NCBI RefSeq assembly: GCF_042853465.1
Contig: NZ_AP031497.1
Span: 682,001-746,000, forward strand
Direction: 5' to 3'
Origin: Simiduia litorea
GTDB taxonomy: Bacteria; Pseudomonadota; Gammaproteobacteria; Pseudomonadales; Cellvibrionaceae
Length of the DNA stretch: 64,000 bases
Numbering within the stretch: position 1 is the first letter of the stretch; the number at the start of each line of letters is the position of its first letter. The notes under the pieces were generated by a model. It was not told the origin of the DNA. It ran no database searches and saw only the letters and a list, made by a program, of their open reading frames with translations. Of this stretch, positions 42,629 to 52,156 are shown piece after piece. Both the position numbers and the translations under genes were made by a program.

Positions 42629-43687
42629 ATGCGTACTTGGATTGAGCAAGCAATTGCCATTATTAATGCTGATTTTCAGCGCTCGGCCGATACGCATTTA
42701 ATTAAGCTAGCGTTGCCGGCATCGCCGCACATCACACTCTATTTAAAGGATGAATCCACCCATCCCACGGGCAGCCTAAAGCACCGATTGGCGCGTTCAT
42801 TATTTTTGTACGGCCTATGTAACGGCTGGATTCACAGCGATACCACCATCATTGAGGCATCGAGCGGTTCTACAGCGGTGTCTGAAGCCTATTTTGCCCA
42901 ATTGCTGGGGCTCCCGTTTGTGGCCGTGATTCCAAAAAACACCTCGCCGGAGAAAATTGAGAAAATCGCCTTTTACGGTGGCCAGTGCCATTTGGTAGAG
43001 CCTTCACAGCTCTATGACGAATCACGGCGTTTGGCGGATGCGTTAAATGGCCATTTTATGGATCAGTTTACCTATGCCGAGCGCGCCACCGATTGGCGTG
43101 GTAATAACAATATTGCCGAGTCTATTTTCTCGCAGATGGCCCATGAGCCCTGTCCAGTGCCCCATTGGGTCGTGGTGGGCGCAGGTACAGGTGGTACATC
43201 GGCCACCATTGGCCGTTTCATCCGCTACCAGCGCCACCCAACGCGCCTGTGTGTAGCCGATCCAGAAAATTCGGTATTTTACGATTACTTCCACAGCCGC
43301 GATGCCAGTCTCGTGAACTCGGTTTCATCGCGTATTGAAGGCATTGGTCGGCCCCGTGTAGAGGCTTCTTTCGTCGCGTCCATTGTCGATGACATGGTGC
43401 AGGTACCGGACGCCGCGTCAGTGGCAACCGTGCGATTTTTGGAGCGGCACCTAGGTCGCAAGTGCGGCGGTTCGACCGGCACCAATGTTTATGCCGCTTT
43501 TCAGCTGATGGCGGAGATGCAGTTGCGGGGCGAATCGGGTAGCGTGGTGAGCCTAATTTGCGACGCGGGCGAGCGCTACCTGCCCACCTATTACAATGAT
43601 GCCTGGGTGGCGGGGCAAGGGCTCGACTTACAACCCCATCTCGATCGGTTAGAGCATTTTTATGAGACAGGGCTCTGGCAGGTTTAA
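42629..43687 (+). CDS. PLP-dependent cysteine synthase/desulfhydrase family protein
   Basis: The 352-residue protein is a fold-type II PLP enzyme. The Schiff-base Lys is in PTGSLKHRLAR, the phosphate-binding Asn-loop equivalent is EASSGSTAVSEAYFA, and the glycine-rich cofactor loop is VVGAGTGGTSATIGRFI. It is larger than CysK (about 320) and carries a C-terminal extension ending EHFYETGLWQV, like the Cds1/PA2104-type group. Cysteine synthesis or breakdown is plausible; direction and substrate cannot be told. ATG is preferred over an in-frame TTG two codons upstream. Confidence 0.87.
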   Translation: MRTWIEQAIAIINADFQRSADTHLIKLALPASPHITLYLKDESTHPTGSLKHRLARSLFLYGLCNGWIHSDTTIIEASSGSTAVSEAYFAQLLGLPFVAVIPKNTSPEKIEKIAFYGGQCHLVEPSQLYDESRRLADALNGHFMDQFTYAERATDWRGNNNIAESIFSQMAHEPCPVPHWVVVGAGTGGTSATIGRFIRYQRHPTRLCVADPENSVFYDYFHSRDASLVNSVSSRIEGIGRPRVEASFVASIVDDMVQVPDAASVATVRFLERHLGRKCGGSTGTNVYAAFQLMAEMQLRGESGSVVSLICDAGERYLPTYYNDAWVAGQGLDLQPHLDRLEHFYETGLWQV

Positions 43688-43719
43688 TGGCGCGCCTATT
43701 TTGGAGCGTTACGCGTAGA

Positions 43720-44394
43720 TCAGGCATAGGCGTATTCGCCGCCTCGGGTGAGTGCGCGCTGGTACGCCGGCCTTGCGTGGCAGCGCTCAACAAAGGCGCT
43801 TATGGCCGGAAAGCGCTCGTCGATTAAACCGGATTTCACCCCAGCTTCGAGCGGGAAGCTCATCTGAATGTCGGCGCCGGAGATACGCTCATGGGTAAAC
43901 CACTGTCGCTGCTTTAAATGATTTTCGATAAAAGCCAAATTTTTCCCAATCGTTGGCTGTACATATTGAGCCAGTACTTTCGAGCTAATAGAGCGGGCGA
44001 TGGGCTTGGCAAAGAAAGGCATGGGCGCTGTACTGACGCCCTTCATGACTAAGCGCATCACCAGAGGTGGCATGACGGAACCCTCGCTAAAGTGCAGCCA
44101 GAAAATGTAATCCCAATAGTCGGCTTGGCTAGGGCTTTTTTGCCATTGGCTATCGCCGTAATTCTGAATCAGGTATTCGATAATCGCGCCGCTCTCTGCC
44201 AGTACCACCTGATTGCTGTTGTCGACGATCACTGGGCTTTTTCCCAGCGGGTGAATGGCGCGTAGGCTGGCTGGTGCGAGTTGAGTTTTGCGGTCGCGTT
44301 GGTGTTGTACTATCTCATAGTCAACCGCAAGCTCCTCCAGCAGCCAAATAATACGCTGGGATCGTGAGTTATTGAGGTGGTGTAAGGTAATCAT
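43720..44394 (-). CDS. Glutathione S-transferase family protein
   Basis: The 224-residue protein has an N-terminal thioredoxin-like domain (ITLHHLNNSRSQRIIWLLEEL, HPLGKSPVIVD, ESGAIIEYLI) and a C-terminal all-helical domain (ISGADIQMSFPLEAGV). The usual catalytic Ser/Cys/Tyr is probably Ser in the NNSRSQRI segment. It conjugates or reduces with glutathione; the substrate is unknown. The ATG at this position has AGGG 6 bases ahead and is preferred over one 7 codons upstream. Confidence 0.9.
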   Translation of the reverse strand: MITLHHLNNSRSQRIIWLLEELAVDYEIVQHQRDRKTQLAPASLRAIHPLGKSPVIVDNSNQVVLAESGAIIEYLIQNYGDSQWQKSPSQADYWDYIFWLHFSEGSVMPPLVMRLVMKGVSTAPMPFFAKPIARSISSKVLAQYVQPTIGKNLAFIENHLKQRQWFTHERISGADIQMSFPLEAGVKSGLIDERFPAISAFVERCHARPAYQRALTRGGEYAYA

Positions 44395-44499
44395 GCTTGA
44401 CCCTAAAATAGACAATGGTAGACATTACGTTGTTAATACAGGTTTGGATCATTGTTATCCATTTTTATTGAGTAACGCTTGGCGCTAAGGGGCAGGGGT

Positions 44500-45093
44500 A
44501 TGCATACAAAAGCCAGCTTGGCGCGTGATATCGCTAATTGCCAACTGTGCGCCGGTCTATTGCCAGACCCGCCCAAACCCATCTTGCAGCTCGGCTTTGG
44601 CGCTCCAATCTTAATTGCCGGCCAAGCGCCTGGGCGTTTAACCCGCGTTAAGGGCCTGGCCTTTGACGATGCCTCGGGCGATAGGTTGCGCGCTTGGCTG
44701 GGGGTGACGCGCGCGCAGTTTTACAATCCCGCGTTGTTTAGCATCCTACCCATGGGCTTTTGTTATCCGGGCGCCGGTCAAAGTGGCGACTTAGCGCCTA
44801 GACCTGAGTGTGCCGCGCACTGGCGCCGCCAAGTATTGGCGCAACACGAAAGCCTAGCGTTAACGCTCATCATCGGCCAATATGCCCAGCAATGGCATTT
44901 GCATACGCAGGCTAATCTCACCGATACGGTGAAAAACTGGCGCGCATTTTGGCCTACATCTTTACCTTTACCACACCCGAGCCCTCGCAATAACCGCTGG
45001 TTAAAAGCCAATCCGTGGTTTAGTCAGCAGGTACTTCCACCGCTACAGGCGAGGGTCAAGCAGCTACTCGGCAAACAGCTAAGTGGTGGCTGA
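44500..45093 (+). CDS. Uracil-DNA glycosylase superfamily protein
   Basis: The 197-residue product shows the superfamily fold. ILIAGQAPGRLTRVKG is the motif 1 water-activating loop (GQAPG form), and FYNPALFSILPMGFCYPG follows. The DNA-intercalation motif 2 is LPHPSPRNNRWLKANPWF, similar to SMUG-type HPSPRN. N-terminal Cys residues (NCQLC) might bind a metal but are not the four-Cys iron-sulfur set of family 4. It may remove uracil or another damaged base; activity is not proven by sequence. ATG was chosen because AAGGGG lies 7 bases ahead. Confidence 0.8.
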   Translation: MHTKASLARDIANCQLCAGLLPDPPKPILQLGFGAPILIAGQAPGRLTRVKGLAFDDASGDRLRAWLGVTRAQFYNPALFSILPMGFCYPGAGQSGDLAPRPECAAHWRRQVLAQHESLALTLIIGQYAQQWHLHTQANLTDTVKNWRAFWPTSLPLPHPSPRNNRWLKANPWFSQQVLPPLQARVKQLLGKQLSGG

Positions 45094-45236
45094 CAGGTGT
45101 TTTCGCGTGTTGGTGATTTTCAGCCTGCCTATAGGCGTAAAATCAGGCCTGCCAAGCAATCTATTCCCTGTTGCTAAGGGCTTTGATTGTGCTTCAGCTT
45201 CGAGCTACAGTGCTGCCTTTATCAAGGAGCATAACC

Positions 45237-45722
45237 ATGGAGTTACAGTTAGATCTTGAGCGCACCGATCCCAAGTACGCAGGTTTCTGGATTCGGTTTG
45301 TCGCCTTTGTGATCGATTCAGTGGTGTTCGGCATCGGTTTGGCCGTGCCGTTTTATTTCCTTTTCGACAATCCCTTAGTTGGCTTTGACTACAGCGCGCC
45401 AGTGGATCAGCAAATGCTGGTGTTAACGGCCTTCGTTCAGCAATCGGTGGCTAAGGGGGGCGTTTATTTGGCTATCTATATTTTTTGTTGGATGAAGTTT
45501 CTCGGCACACCGGGAAAGCTTGTGTTAAATACCCAAATCGTCGACGCAAAAACTTTTGCGCCCTTGAGCTTTGGCCAATCATTGATTCGATACCTCGGTT
45601 ATTTTGTCTCTATTTTTACCTGTTTCTTAGGTTTTATCTGGGTTGGAATTGATGCCAAAAAGCGTGGTTTTCACGATTTAATGGCGGGCTCGGTGGTAAT
45701 TTACAAACCCGATGCGCGCTAG
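45237..45722 (+). CDS. RDD family membrane protein
   Basis: The 161-residue protein has three membrane spans and the RDD features: YAGFWIRFVAFVIDSVV (Arg and Asp in span 1), GTPGKLVLNTQIVDAKT between spans, and KKRGFHDLMAGSVVI at the C-terminus. RDD proteins are often involved in ion or osmolyte homeostasis, but the role here is unknown. The AAGGAG ribosome site 7 bases ahead of this ATG decides the start against the longer frame. Confidence 0.88.
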   Translation: MELQLDLERTDPKYAGFWIRFVAFVIDSVVFGIGLAVPFYFLFDNPLVGFDYSAPVDQQMLVLTAFVQQSVAKGGVYLAIYIFCWMKFLGTPGKLVLNTQIVDAKTFAPLSFGQSLIRYLGYFVSIFTCFLGFIWVGIDAKKRGFHDLMAGSVVIYKPDAR

Positions 45723-45814
45723 CGAGCTGAAGCCCGGGCACTACGCAGTCCCGTGGTATGCCGTATAATCGCCGTCAATGTTAATAGGTTAAATAAAAGG
45801 AAGCTTTGAGAACC

Positions 45815-46633
45815 ATGATTAAACATCTGATTTATCTGTTGTGTCTCTGCACGCTCGTGGCGGCATGTACCACTAGCCCTACGGGTCGCCGTCAATTAAT
45901 GCTGATATCGCCGGAGTCCGCCATCGTTGAATCGAAAAAGGCTTACTTAGGCACAGTGGCTGAACTGGATCAGCAGAAGAAACTGGTAACCGACCCCAAA
46001 GTTGTCAAGCGGGTGCAGAATGTCACTGGGCGCTTGGTGACAGAGGCCGTGGCTATGTACCCCAACAGCGCTGATTGGGAGTGGAGTGTGGCCATTATCG
46101 ACGATCCAGAGACTATCAATGCGTGGTGCATGGCGGGTGGTCGCATGGCCATTTATACCGGCATTATTAATAAGCTCGATTTGTCGGATGATGAAATGGC
46201 TCAGATCATGGGCCACGAAATATCCCATGCATTGGCCAATCACACGGCCGAGCGTATGTCCCGTGCGATGGCAATTAACTTAGGTGTGGTTGCCGCCGGT
46301 GTTGCTGCAGATAACCATGCCGTGGCGTTAACAGGGGCTGCGTTGGCGGCGAAGTTGGCGCTTGAACTGCCCAATAGCCGTACCGCGGAATCTGAGGCCG
46401 ATCGCATCGGCACCGAGCTGGCAACCCGCGCCGGTTATAAACCAGAAGCGGCGGCAAGCTTGTGGCGTAAAATGGGCGAGCAAAGTGGTGGCGCTGGCGG
46501 CCCAGAGTTTCTCAGTACTCACCCTGCACCGGGCAATCGCGAGAAGACACTGACTGGGCTTGTACCAGAGATGAAAGCCTTAAACCCGAGTGGCAAAAAA
46601 GCCGCAGTTTATCCGATTACGATTGTGCAGTAG
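45815..46633 (+). CDS. M48 family metallopeptidase, lipoprotein (LoiP/YcaL-like)
   Basis: The 272-residue product has a lipoprotein signal with lipobox LVAAC (Cys18). The zinc protease motif is MGHEISHALANH (HExxH) and the third ligand Glu is in TAESEADRIG. It resembles LoiP/YcaL envelope proteases that degrade misfolded outer-membrane proteins. A TTG three codons upstream is close to AAGGAAG and cannot be excluded as the start. A strong terminator follows, and it converges with the second RND operon. Confidence 0.92.
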   Translation: MIKHLIYLLCLCTLVAACTTSPTGRRQLMLISPESAIVESKKAYLGTVAELDQQKKLVTDPKVVKRVQNVTGRLVTEAVAMYPNSADWEWSVAIIDDPETINAWCMAGGRMAIYTGIINKLDLSDDEMAQIMGHEISHALANHTAERMSRAMAINLGVVAAGVAADNHAVALTGAALAAKLALELPNSRTAESEADRIGTELATRAGYKPEAAASLWRKMGEQSGGAGGPEFLSTHPAPGNREKTLTGLVPEMKALNPSGKKAAVYPITIVQ

Positions 46634-46657
46634 TGACGTTATCTTTTCGAATACCAT

Positions 46658-46688
46658 AAAAAAAACCGCCGTTAAGGCGGTTTTTTTT
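46658..46688. terminator. Bidirectional intrinsic terminator
   Basis: Eight A, CCGCC, a GTTAA loop, GGCGG and eight T form a near-perfect hairpin with U-tracts on both strands. It serves the M48 gene and the convergent RND permease gene. Confidence 0.93.
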
Positions 46689-46708
46689 AGTCCAACGATT
46701 GAACTCGC

Positions 46709-49700
46709 TTACGCGGATTTGAATTTAAAAATGGTGGCATACAAAACCGGTACCACCACCAGAGTGAGAATGGTCGCGAAGCCTAAGCCGAACATAATCG
46801 TTACGGCCATGGACACGAAGAAGGCGTCGGTGAGCAGAGGCACCATGCCTAAAATAGTTGTCGCGGCGGCCATGGCCACAGGAATTAGGCGCGATACACC
46901 CGATTCGATAACTGCATCGACACCGGCTTTACCCTGCTTCAGCTCCTCGCCTATTTGATCAACCAATACGATGGCATTTTTGATCAACATGCCGGCCAAA
47001 CTCATAAACCCGAGCAATGCCATGAAGCCGAAGGGTTGTCTGAATAGCAGCAGGCCAACCGTGACGCCGACGATAGCCAGAGGCACCACAAGCCAAATCA
47101 CCGCGGTTTTACGCAAGGAATTGAACAGGCAGATAACGATAAAAATCATCAGGCCAAAGAAAACGGGAATGGAACCCATAATGGCGGTGGCACCTTTAAC
47201 GGAATCCTCGTTTTCGCCGCCCCACGCCATGAAGTATCCAGGCTTGTCGCGCAAGGGTAATCGGTCGCGATATTTAATTGGAATAAGATCACTGTTGTGA
47301 TCGATGTTGGCCCCCGCAGGTAGATGTAAATACGCATTGGTATCGACGTCCAGTGCCTTCTCGATATCAGCTTTAATGTCGTGCAAAAGTTCGGAGGAAA
47401 GCCCTTCGCGCTGATCGAAGTGAATCCGCAGCATGCTGACTCGATCTTGGCGCCAAATATGCGGGTTCTCGAACGCCACGTCGAATCGCGTCACGGCCTG
47501 CCCCATGGGCACCATCCTGTTTGCGCTTGGGCTCCACAGTGGTACTTGATCTAAATTGTCGAGGCTGCGTCGTTCCTGCTCCGGCGCGCGGGCGACAATG
47601 GGCAGTAGCTCATCGCGCTCTCTGTATACACCGGCGGTGACGCCTTCAACGGCGTGTGCCGTCGCGCGAGCTATGTCAGGCCTGCCTACGCCAAGCTGCC
47701 CGGCCAATACATCGGAAATAACCGGCCGAATAATCTGAACTTGCTCACCCCATTCATTGCGAATGCCTTTTACGTTGGCATGATTGCGCAATACTTGGTT
47801 GACCTTGTCAGCTAATGTTCGGAGCTCACCGTGATCGGAGCCGGAAATTCTCAGCTGAATTTTACCGCCGGTAGCGGGCCCTAACACAAAGAGCCGAACG
47901 TTAACGTTGGCGTCGGGTTGTAAGAACTCAAGTTCGTTCTGAACCTCGCGGCTAAACTCTTTTAGCGTTTTGTAATCAGCGACATCAACCAGTATCCGGG
48001 CGAAATTGCTGTTTGGTTGTTCCGGTTGGTAGGTTAATAAAAACCGAGGTGAGCTACCGCCGATTTGCGTGGTGAGATTGGTGATGTTGTCGTAATCTTT
48101 TAGTTTATTGATTATCGTCGCGACTTTAGCTTGGGTGTCATTGATGTGCGTGCCTTCTGGGTACCAAACATCAACCATAAACTGAGGCCGAGTAGAATCT
48201 GGAAAGAAGCTATTTTTTACGAAGCCAAAACCCACCAATGATGCGATAAATACCGCACCGGTAATGCCCAGCGATATCCAGCGATATTGAATTGCGGTGC
48301 TTAGCAGTCTGCGATAGCGTTGATAAAATTTTCCTTGGTAAGGGTCAGGAATATCGCTACCGGCCCTGTTTGGTATTAAAAATGTTTTACACAGCAGCGG
48401 GGTAATGCTGACAGCGGTAAACCAACTCATGGTCAGGGAAATGAGAATAACGCTAAACAGCGAGCGGGTATATTCGCCGGTCGAATCTTGCGAGGTGCCA
48501 ATGGCGGCGAATGCAGCGATGGCAACAGCTGTTGCGCCTAACAGTGGCCACGCTGTTTGATCGACGACTTTCTTCGCTGCACTTTCAGCGTCTTCTCCTT
48601 GTTCCATGCGCACGCGCATTCCGTCGGTGACCACAATGGCATTGTCGACTAACATACCCAGAGCGATGATAAGTGCACCTAGCGAAATGCGCTCCAGGGT
48701 AATGTCAAACATGGTCATAAAAATAAATGTGCCGGTAATTGTAATAGCCAGCACCGCACCGATAATGAGCCCGCTACGCAGTCCCATAAAAAACAGCAAC
48801 ACCACAACCACTATCACCACAGCTTCGAGCAAGCTAACAATAAAATTATTGATGGCAGCGGTGACTGAGTCGGATTGCATGGAAACGACATTTAGTTTCA
48901 TGCCGATGGGAATCTGGTTTTTTAACTCATCCAGTTTGCTATAAAGCCCCTCGCCCATGGTAACCACGTTGCCGCCGGCGGTGGTCGATATTGCCACGCC
49001 TACGGCTGGCTCGCCATTGAAGTTCAAGAGATTGCTCGGCGGGTCCTGTAAACCTCGGCTAATAGTCGCTACATCGCCGAGAATAACAGGCTGATTATTG
49101 GCTGAGCGCGCGCTCACAATGAGCGATGCGAACTGTTGTTCAGAGCTGAACTCGCCGGTGGGGTTGAGCGCTAAACGCCTTTCGCCCACGGTCATAAAAC
49201 CCGCAGCTTGCGCGGTATTTTTTGCGCCAAGGGTCTTGTAAATGTCGTCTGGTGAAATGCCCAGTGCCGTCATTTTGTCGCGCTGCATTTCAACGTAAAT
49301 GACTTCTTTCGGCTCGCCGTAAAAGGTGATTTTCTTTACATCTTGAACCAGTAGAAACTCGCGTCGCAAAAATTTTGCAAATTCGTATAAATCCTTTTGG
49401 CTGTAGCCTTCGCCGGTGAGTGCAATATAAACGCCGAAAACGTCGCCGAAATCGTCGTTAACGATGGATGGTCCAGCGCCCGGCGGCAGCTGATTTTGAA
49501 CATCGTTGACCTTGCGGCGTAGCTCATCCCATACCTGTGGTAGGCTGTCTTTATCGTATTGATCTTTTATCCGAACTTTGACGATAGATTTACCGCGGTA
49601 AGAGTGCGATTCCACAAAGAATAGTTGACCCATTTGCTGGGCCGCGCGCTCAATTAAGTCGCTGACTTCCATCTCGACTTCAGCAGCGCTAGCGCCTGGG

Positions 49701-49852
49701 TAGGGCGTAAAAATAACCGCTTCTTTAATGGTGAAATCCGGGTCTTCGAGTCGGCTAAGTTTGTCAAAAGACAACATACCCACAACCAGCAGAATACTGG
49801 TCAGCACCCAAGTAATCGTTTTGTTGTAAATGGACCATTCGGCGATATTCAT
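46709..49852 (-). CDS. RND efflux permease (second pump)
   Basis: The 1047-residue RND protein has 12 spans and two periplasmic loops. TM4 reads GMLVDNAIVVTDG, so the first relay Asp is kept and the second is Asn. TM10 reads AGMLIKNAIVLVD, keeping the Lys. It is therefore nearer the canonical relay than the 17.5 kb pump. The N-terminus (MNIAEWSIYNKTITWVL) and the motif YPGASAAEVE are typical of the TriC/MexK-type branch. Its start shares one base with the adaptor stop upstream. An AraC-type gene lies upstream on the same strand. The substrate is unknown. Confidence 0.94.
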   Translation of the reverse strand: MNIAEWSIYNKTITWVLTSILLVVGMLSFDKLSRLEDPDFTIKEAVIFTPYPGASAAEVEMEVSDLIERAAQQMGQLFFVESHSYRGKSIVKVRIKDQYDKDSLPQVWDELRRKVNDVQNQLPPGAGPSIVNDDFGDVFGVYIALTGEGYSQKDLYEFAKFLRREFLLVQDVKKITFYGEPKEVIYVEMQRDKMTALGISPDDIYKTLGAKNTAQAAGFMTVGERRLALNPTGEFSSEQQFASLIVSARSANNQPVILGDVATISRGLQDPPSNLLNFNGEPAVGVAISTTAGGNVVTMGEGLYSKLDELKNQIPIGMKLNVVSMQSDSVTAAINNFIVSLLEAVVIVVVVLLFFMGLRSGLIIGAVLAITITGTFIFMTMFDITLERISLGALIIALGMLVDNAIVVTDGMRVRMEQGEDAESAAKKVVDQTAWPLLGATAVAIAAFAAIGTSQDSTGEYTRSLFSVILISLTMSWFTAVSITPLLCKTFLIPNRAGSDIPDPYQGKFYQRYRRLLSTAIQYRWISLGITGAVFIASLVGFGFVKNSFFPDSTRPQFMVDVWYPEGTHINDTQAKVATIINKLKDYDNITNLTTQIGGSSPRFLLTYQPEQPNSNFARILVDVADYKTLKEFSREVQNELEFLQPDANVNVRLFVLGPATGGKIQLRISGSDHGELRTLADKVNQVLRNHANVKGIRNEWGEQVQIIRPVISDVLAGQLGVGRPDIARATAHAVEGVTAGVYRERDELLPIVARAPEQERRSLDNLDQVPLWSPSANRMVPMGQAVTRFDVAFENPHIWRQDRVSMLRIHFDQREGLSSELLHDIKADIEKALDVDTNAYLHLPAGANIDHNSDLIPIKYRDRLPLRDKPGYFMAWGGENEDSVKGATAIMGSIPVFFGLMIFIVICLFNSLRKTAVIWLVVPLAIVGVTVGLLLFRQPFGFMALLGFMSLAGMLIKNAIVLVDQIGEELKQGKAGVDAVIESGVSRLIPVAMAAATTILGMVPLLTDAFFVSMAVTIMFGLGFATILTLVVVPVLYATIFKFKSA

Positions 49853-50898
49853 TAGAAGCGAACCTCAGTCATCGGCTTGATTTCCAAACCTTCAGATAAT
49901 GCGCTTAAACCTGCAGTGACAATGACATCGCCTTCGCTAAGCCCTTGGGTGATTTGAATGCTGTCACTGCCCACGGGGAAGCCTAGTTCTACAACGCCGT
50001 GTTTTACTTTGTTGTCGGCATCTACTAGCCATACAGCCTTGTTGCCTTTCCCGTCAGTGGTGATGGCATGCAGTGGAATGATCGGAGTAAATTCTTTGGA
50101 GCTGTTGTTGTCTGTGACTGAGACGTTGGCTGTCATGCCGGGTAGTAAGTTAACGCCTTGGCGATCCTTAATGCCCAACACATATTGAAACGTCTGCGTG
50201 GTAGGGTTTGCTTCCGTGGTGAACTCTTTGATGAAAAGTGCGAATGTCTTGTCGGGCACTGAATCAAAGTGCGCCGCGATAGACAGGTCGGTTCTTCCTG
50301 CGTGGCGCGCTAAAATATTTTCGGAAATATTGACGACTATCTCAAGGTTTTCTTTATCTTGCAGACTGATTACGGGCTTATTGGCTTGTACTTCGGCGAA
50401 ATTGTCTACATATTTTCGTGCAACAACACCGGTAAATGGCGCTTTTAACTCGGTGTCACTATAGGCCTTCTCCGCTTGCTCCATTTTGGATTTTGCAATT
50501 TCATAATTGGCTTTCAACTTATCGAAATCCATTTTTGAAATAAAATCCTTTTCGATAAGCTCTTGCGCGCGCTCAAAGTTACCCTTTGCTTGATCCCGAT
50601 CGGCGCGCGCGGCATCGGCAGCACTTTTGTAGTCGGCACTATCTAAGCTACCTAAGAGTTCACCCTCTTTAACGGCCTGGCCTTCTTTGAGTGCAAACTT
50701 TACTAGCCGGCCAGACACCTGAAAGGCCAAGTCCACGCGTTGAGAGGCTCGCACGACTCCGGGTATTTCCCGTGTCAATGAATCGCCAGTTTGTACCACC
50801 ATAACTTTCGCGGGCTGGATGACAGGCTTTTTGGGCACAGGTTTTTCTGAACAGGCGCTAATCGTGACTAAGGCGATGAGCAGGGCAGGTAAGCGCAT
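49852..50898 (-). CDS. RND efflux periplasmic adaptor, lipoprotein
   Basis: The 348-residue product has a lipoprotein signal with a lipobox-like VTISAC (Cys16). A lipoyl half (VDLAFQVSGRLVKFALKEG), an alpha-hairpin (DAARADRDQAKGNFERAQEL), the return half (DTELKAPFTGVVARKYVDN) and a beta-barrel follow. It is a lipid-anchored adaptor for the RND permease that overlaps it downstream by one base. No outer-membrane factor gene is present, so an outside channel is presumed. Confidence 0.93.
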   Translation of the reverse strand: MRLPALLIALVTISACSEKPVPKKPVIQPAKVMVVQTGDSLTREIPGVVRASQRVDLAFQVSGRLVKFALKEGQAVKEGELLGSLDSADYKSAADAARADRDQAKGNFERAQELIEKDFISKMDFDKLKANYEIAKSKMEQAEKAYSDTELKAPFTGVVARKYVDNFAEVQANKPVISLQDKENLEIVVNISENILARHAGRTDLSIAAHFDSVPDKTFALFIKEFTTEANPTTQTFQYVLGIKDRQGVNLLPGMTANVSVTDNNSSKEFTPIIPLHAITTDGKGNKAVWLVDADNKVKHGVVELGFPVGSDSIQITQGLSEGDVIVTAGLSALSEGLEIKPMTEVRF

Positions 50899-50951
50899 GG
50901 CTAGACTCCAAAGGGCTGAGGTTTGGCATCTATGTTAGCACAAGCTTTGCG

Positions 50952-51968
50952 TTATCTTGGTCGGGTACTGTCTAGGAATTGGGTAGGTGTGCAGCCGTGC
51001 CAGCGCTTAAATGCGCGGGTGAAGTTGCTATGATCTGAAAAACCGAGTTGGTGTGCGATGTCGGTCAATGATTTTCGTCCAGTTTTCAGTAGCTCAGCGG
51101 TGCTTTGTTTCCGAATGTCATCAACCAACGTGCTGAAACTGGTGTCGAGAGCTTTAAGTTTTCGTTGCATGTGGCGACTGCTAATATTTAGTTCTTCAGC
51201 GATTTTAGATTGATTGATTTGGCCCGACCTCAATTGTTGGCGCAGTCGTATTGTTACTTGGTCGAGAAAAGTATTTTCTCCAAGATGAAAACCCTGCTGC
51301 TGTAGTTGCTGTTGTACGAGTTTTTCGTGGTGCTCGGTCAGGTCTGCGTTGGCGAAGGGCAGCGGAAGGTAAATGTCGTTTCGGTAGAACACTTGCTTGG
51401 CTGAGCTTTCACCGAAGAAAATATCTTCACATTGATAGAACTGTTGATAGCTGCTTGCCTCGCAATGTTCGGTGCGCGTTAAGCTTAAGGATTTTAACCT
51501 TAGTTGCGTAGGAAATATGGCGTTTAGCAATTGAAAACCCGTTGCCATGCCAAACTCCAGCGATTCAACACCGGGTAGCTGCTTCGATACTGGAAAGGTT
51601 TCTAAGGTAAACGTTTCATCGTCTTCATAGGCCTCGATTCGAATCGAATCGCTGATAAACGCTGGGTATTTCAACAGCAGCGAAATGGCATGATGTAAAT
51701 TTTCACAGGATAGGACAGCGTGGCCCAAGGCGCCCCAACTGGCCGGGTGAATCGCCTTGGCGGCGTGTATACCAATCGACGGCTGGCCTGATAACTGCGC
51801 GGCTAGGCGCCACGCTTCGGCGGTTTTTTCCACCGGCAAGCGTTCGCCTTCTTTGTGATTGGAAAGCCCGAGAGAGTTGAGTAAGGCGTGCCCGTCAACA
51901 CCAAAGCTGGCGAGTACATGCGGAATAGGTTTAACCCAGTTGCCATAACTCGAAAATTGCACGTTCAT
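50952..51968 (-). CDS. AraC-family transcriptional regulator
   Basis: The 338-residue protein has an N-terminal arabinose-binding-like regulatory domain (about 20-200, including SWGALGHAVLSCENLHHAI). Two C-terminal helix-turn-helix motifs (SKIAEELNISSRHMQRKLKA, then SLTDIAHQLGFSDHSNFTRA) form the DNA-binding part. It resembles the OruR/ArgR-type AraC subgroup. Located 53 bases upstream of the RND adaptor on the same strand, it is a candidate activator of that pump and perhaps co-transcribed with it. Confidence 0.9.
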   Translation of the reverse strand: MNVQFSSYGNWVKPIPHVLASFGVDGHALLNSLGLSNHKEGERLPVEKTAEAWRLAAQLSGQPSIGIHAAKAIHPASWGALGHAVLSCENLHHAISLLLKYPAFISDSIRIEAYEDDETFTLETFPVSKQLPGVESLEFGMATGFQLLNAIFPTQLRLKSLSLTRTEHCEASSYQQFYQCEDIFFGESSAKQVFYRNDIYLPLPFANADLTEHHEKLVQQQLQQQGFHLGENTFLDQVTIRLRQQLRSGQINQSKIAEELNISSRHMQRKLKALDTSFSTLVDDIRKQSTAELLKTGRKSLTDIAHQLGFSDHSNFTRAFKRWHGCTPTQFLDSTRPR

Positions 51969-52156
51969 ACCTATTTGTGGCTGGCAAAAGCTTACGGGTC
52001 AGGATTTTAACGGTGTCGGTTAGGAGGGGGAAGGGGTAGAACTCGTCGGTCAGCAGCTAGCCTACTCCTTTTGCCTCAATAGCGAGGTTGGCGCCATGGG
52101 GCTTAAAGTTACTGAGTGAGCGGCTAGGCGACCCGTGTTAGTTGCGTCGTGTTGAG

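Noticed and set aside
43218..43793. A 191-codon frame opposite the PLP enzyme and across the GST end
   Set aside because: It is Arg/Pro/His-rich, typical of antisense of a GC-rich gene, and overlaps two well-supported genes.
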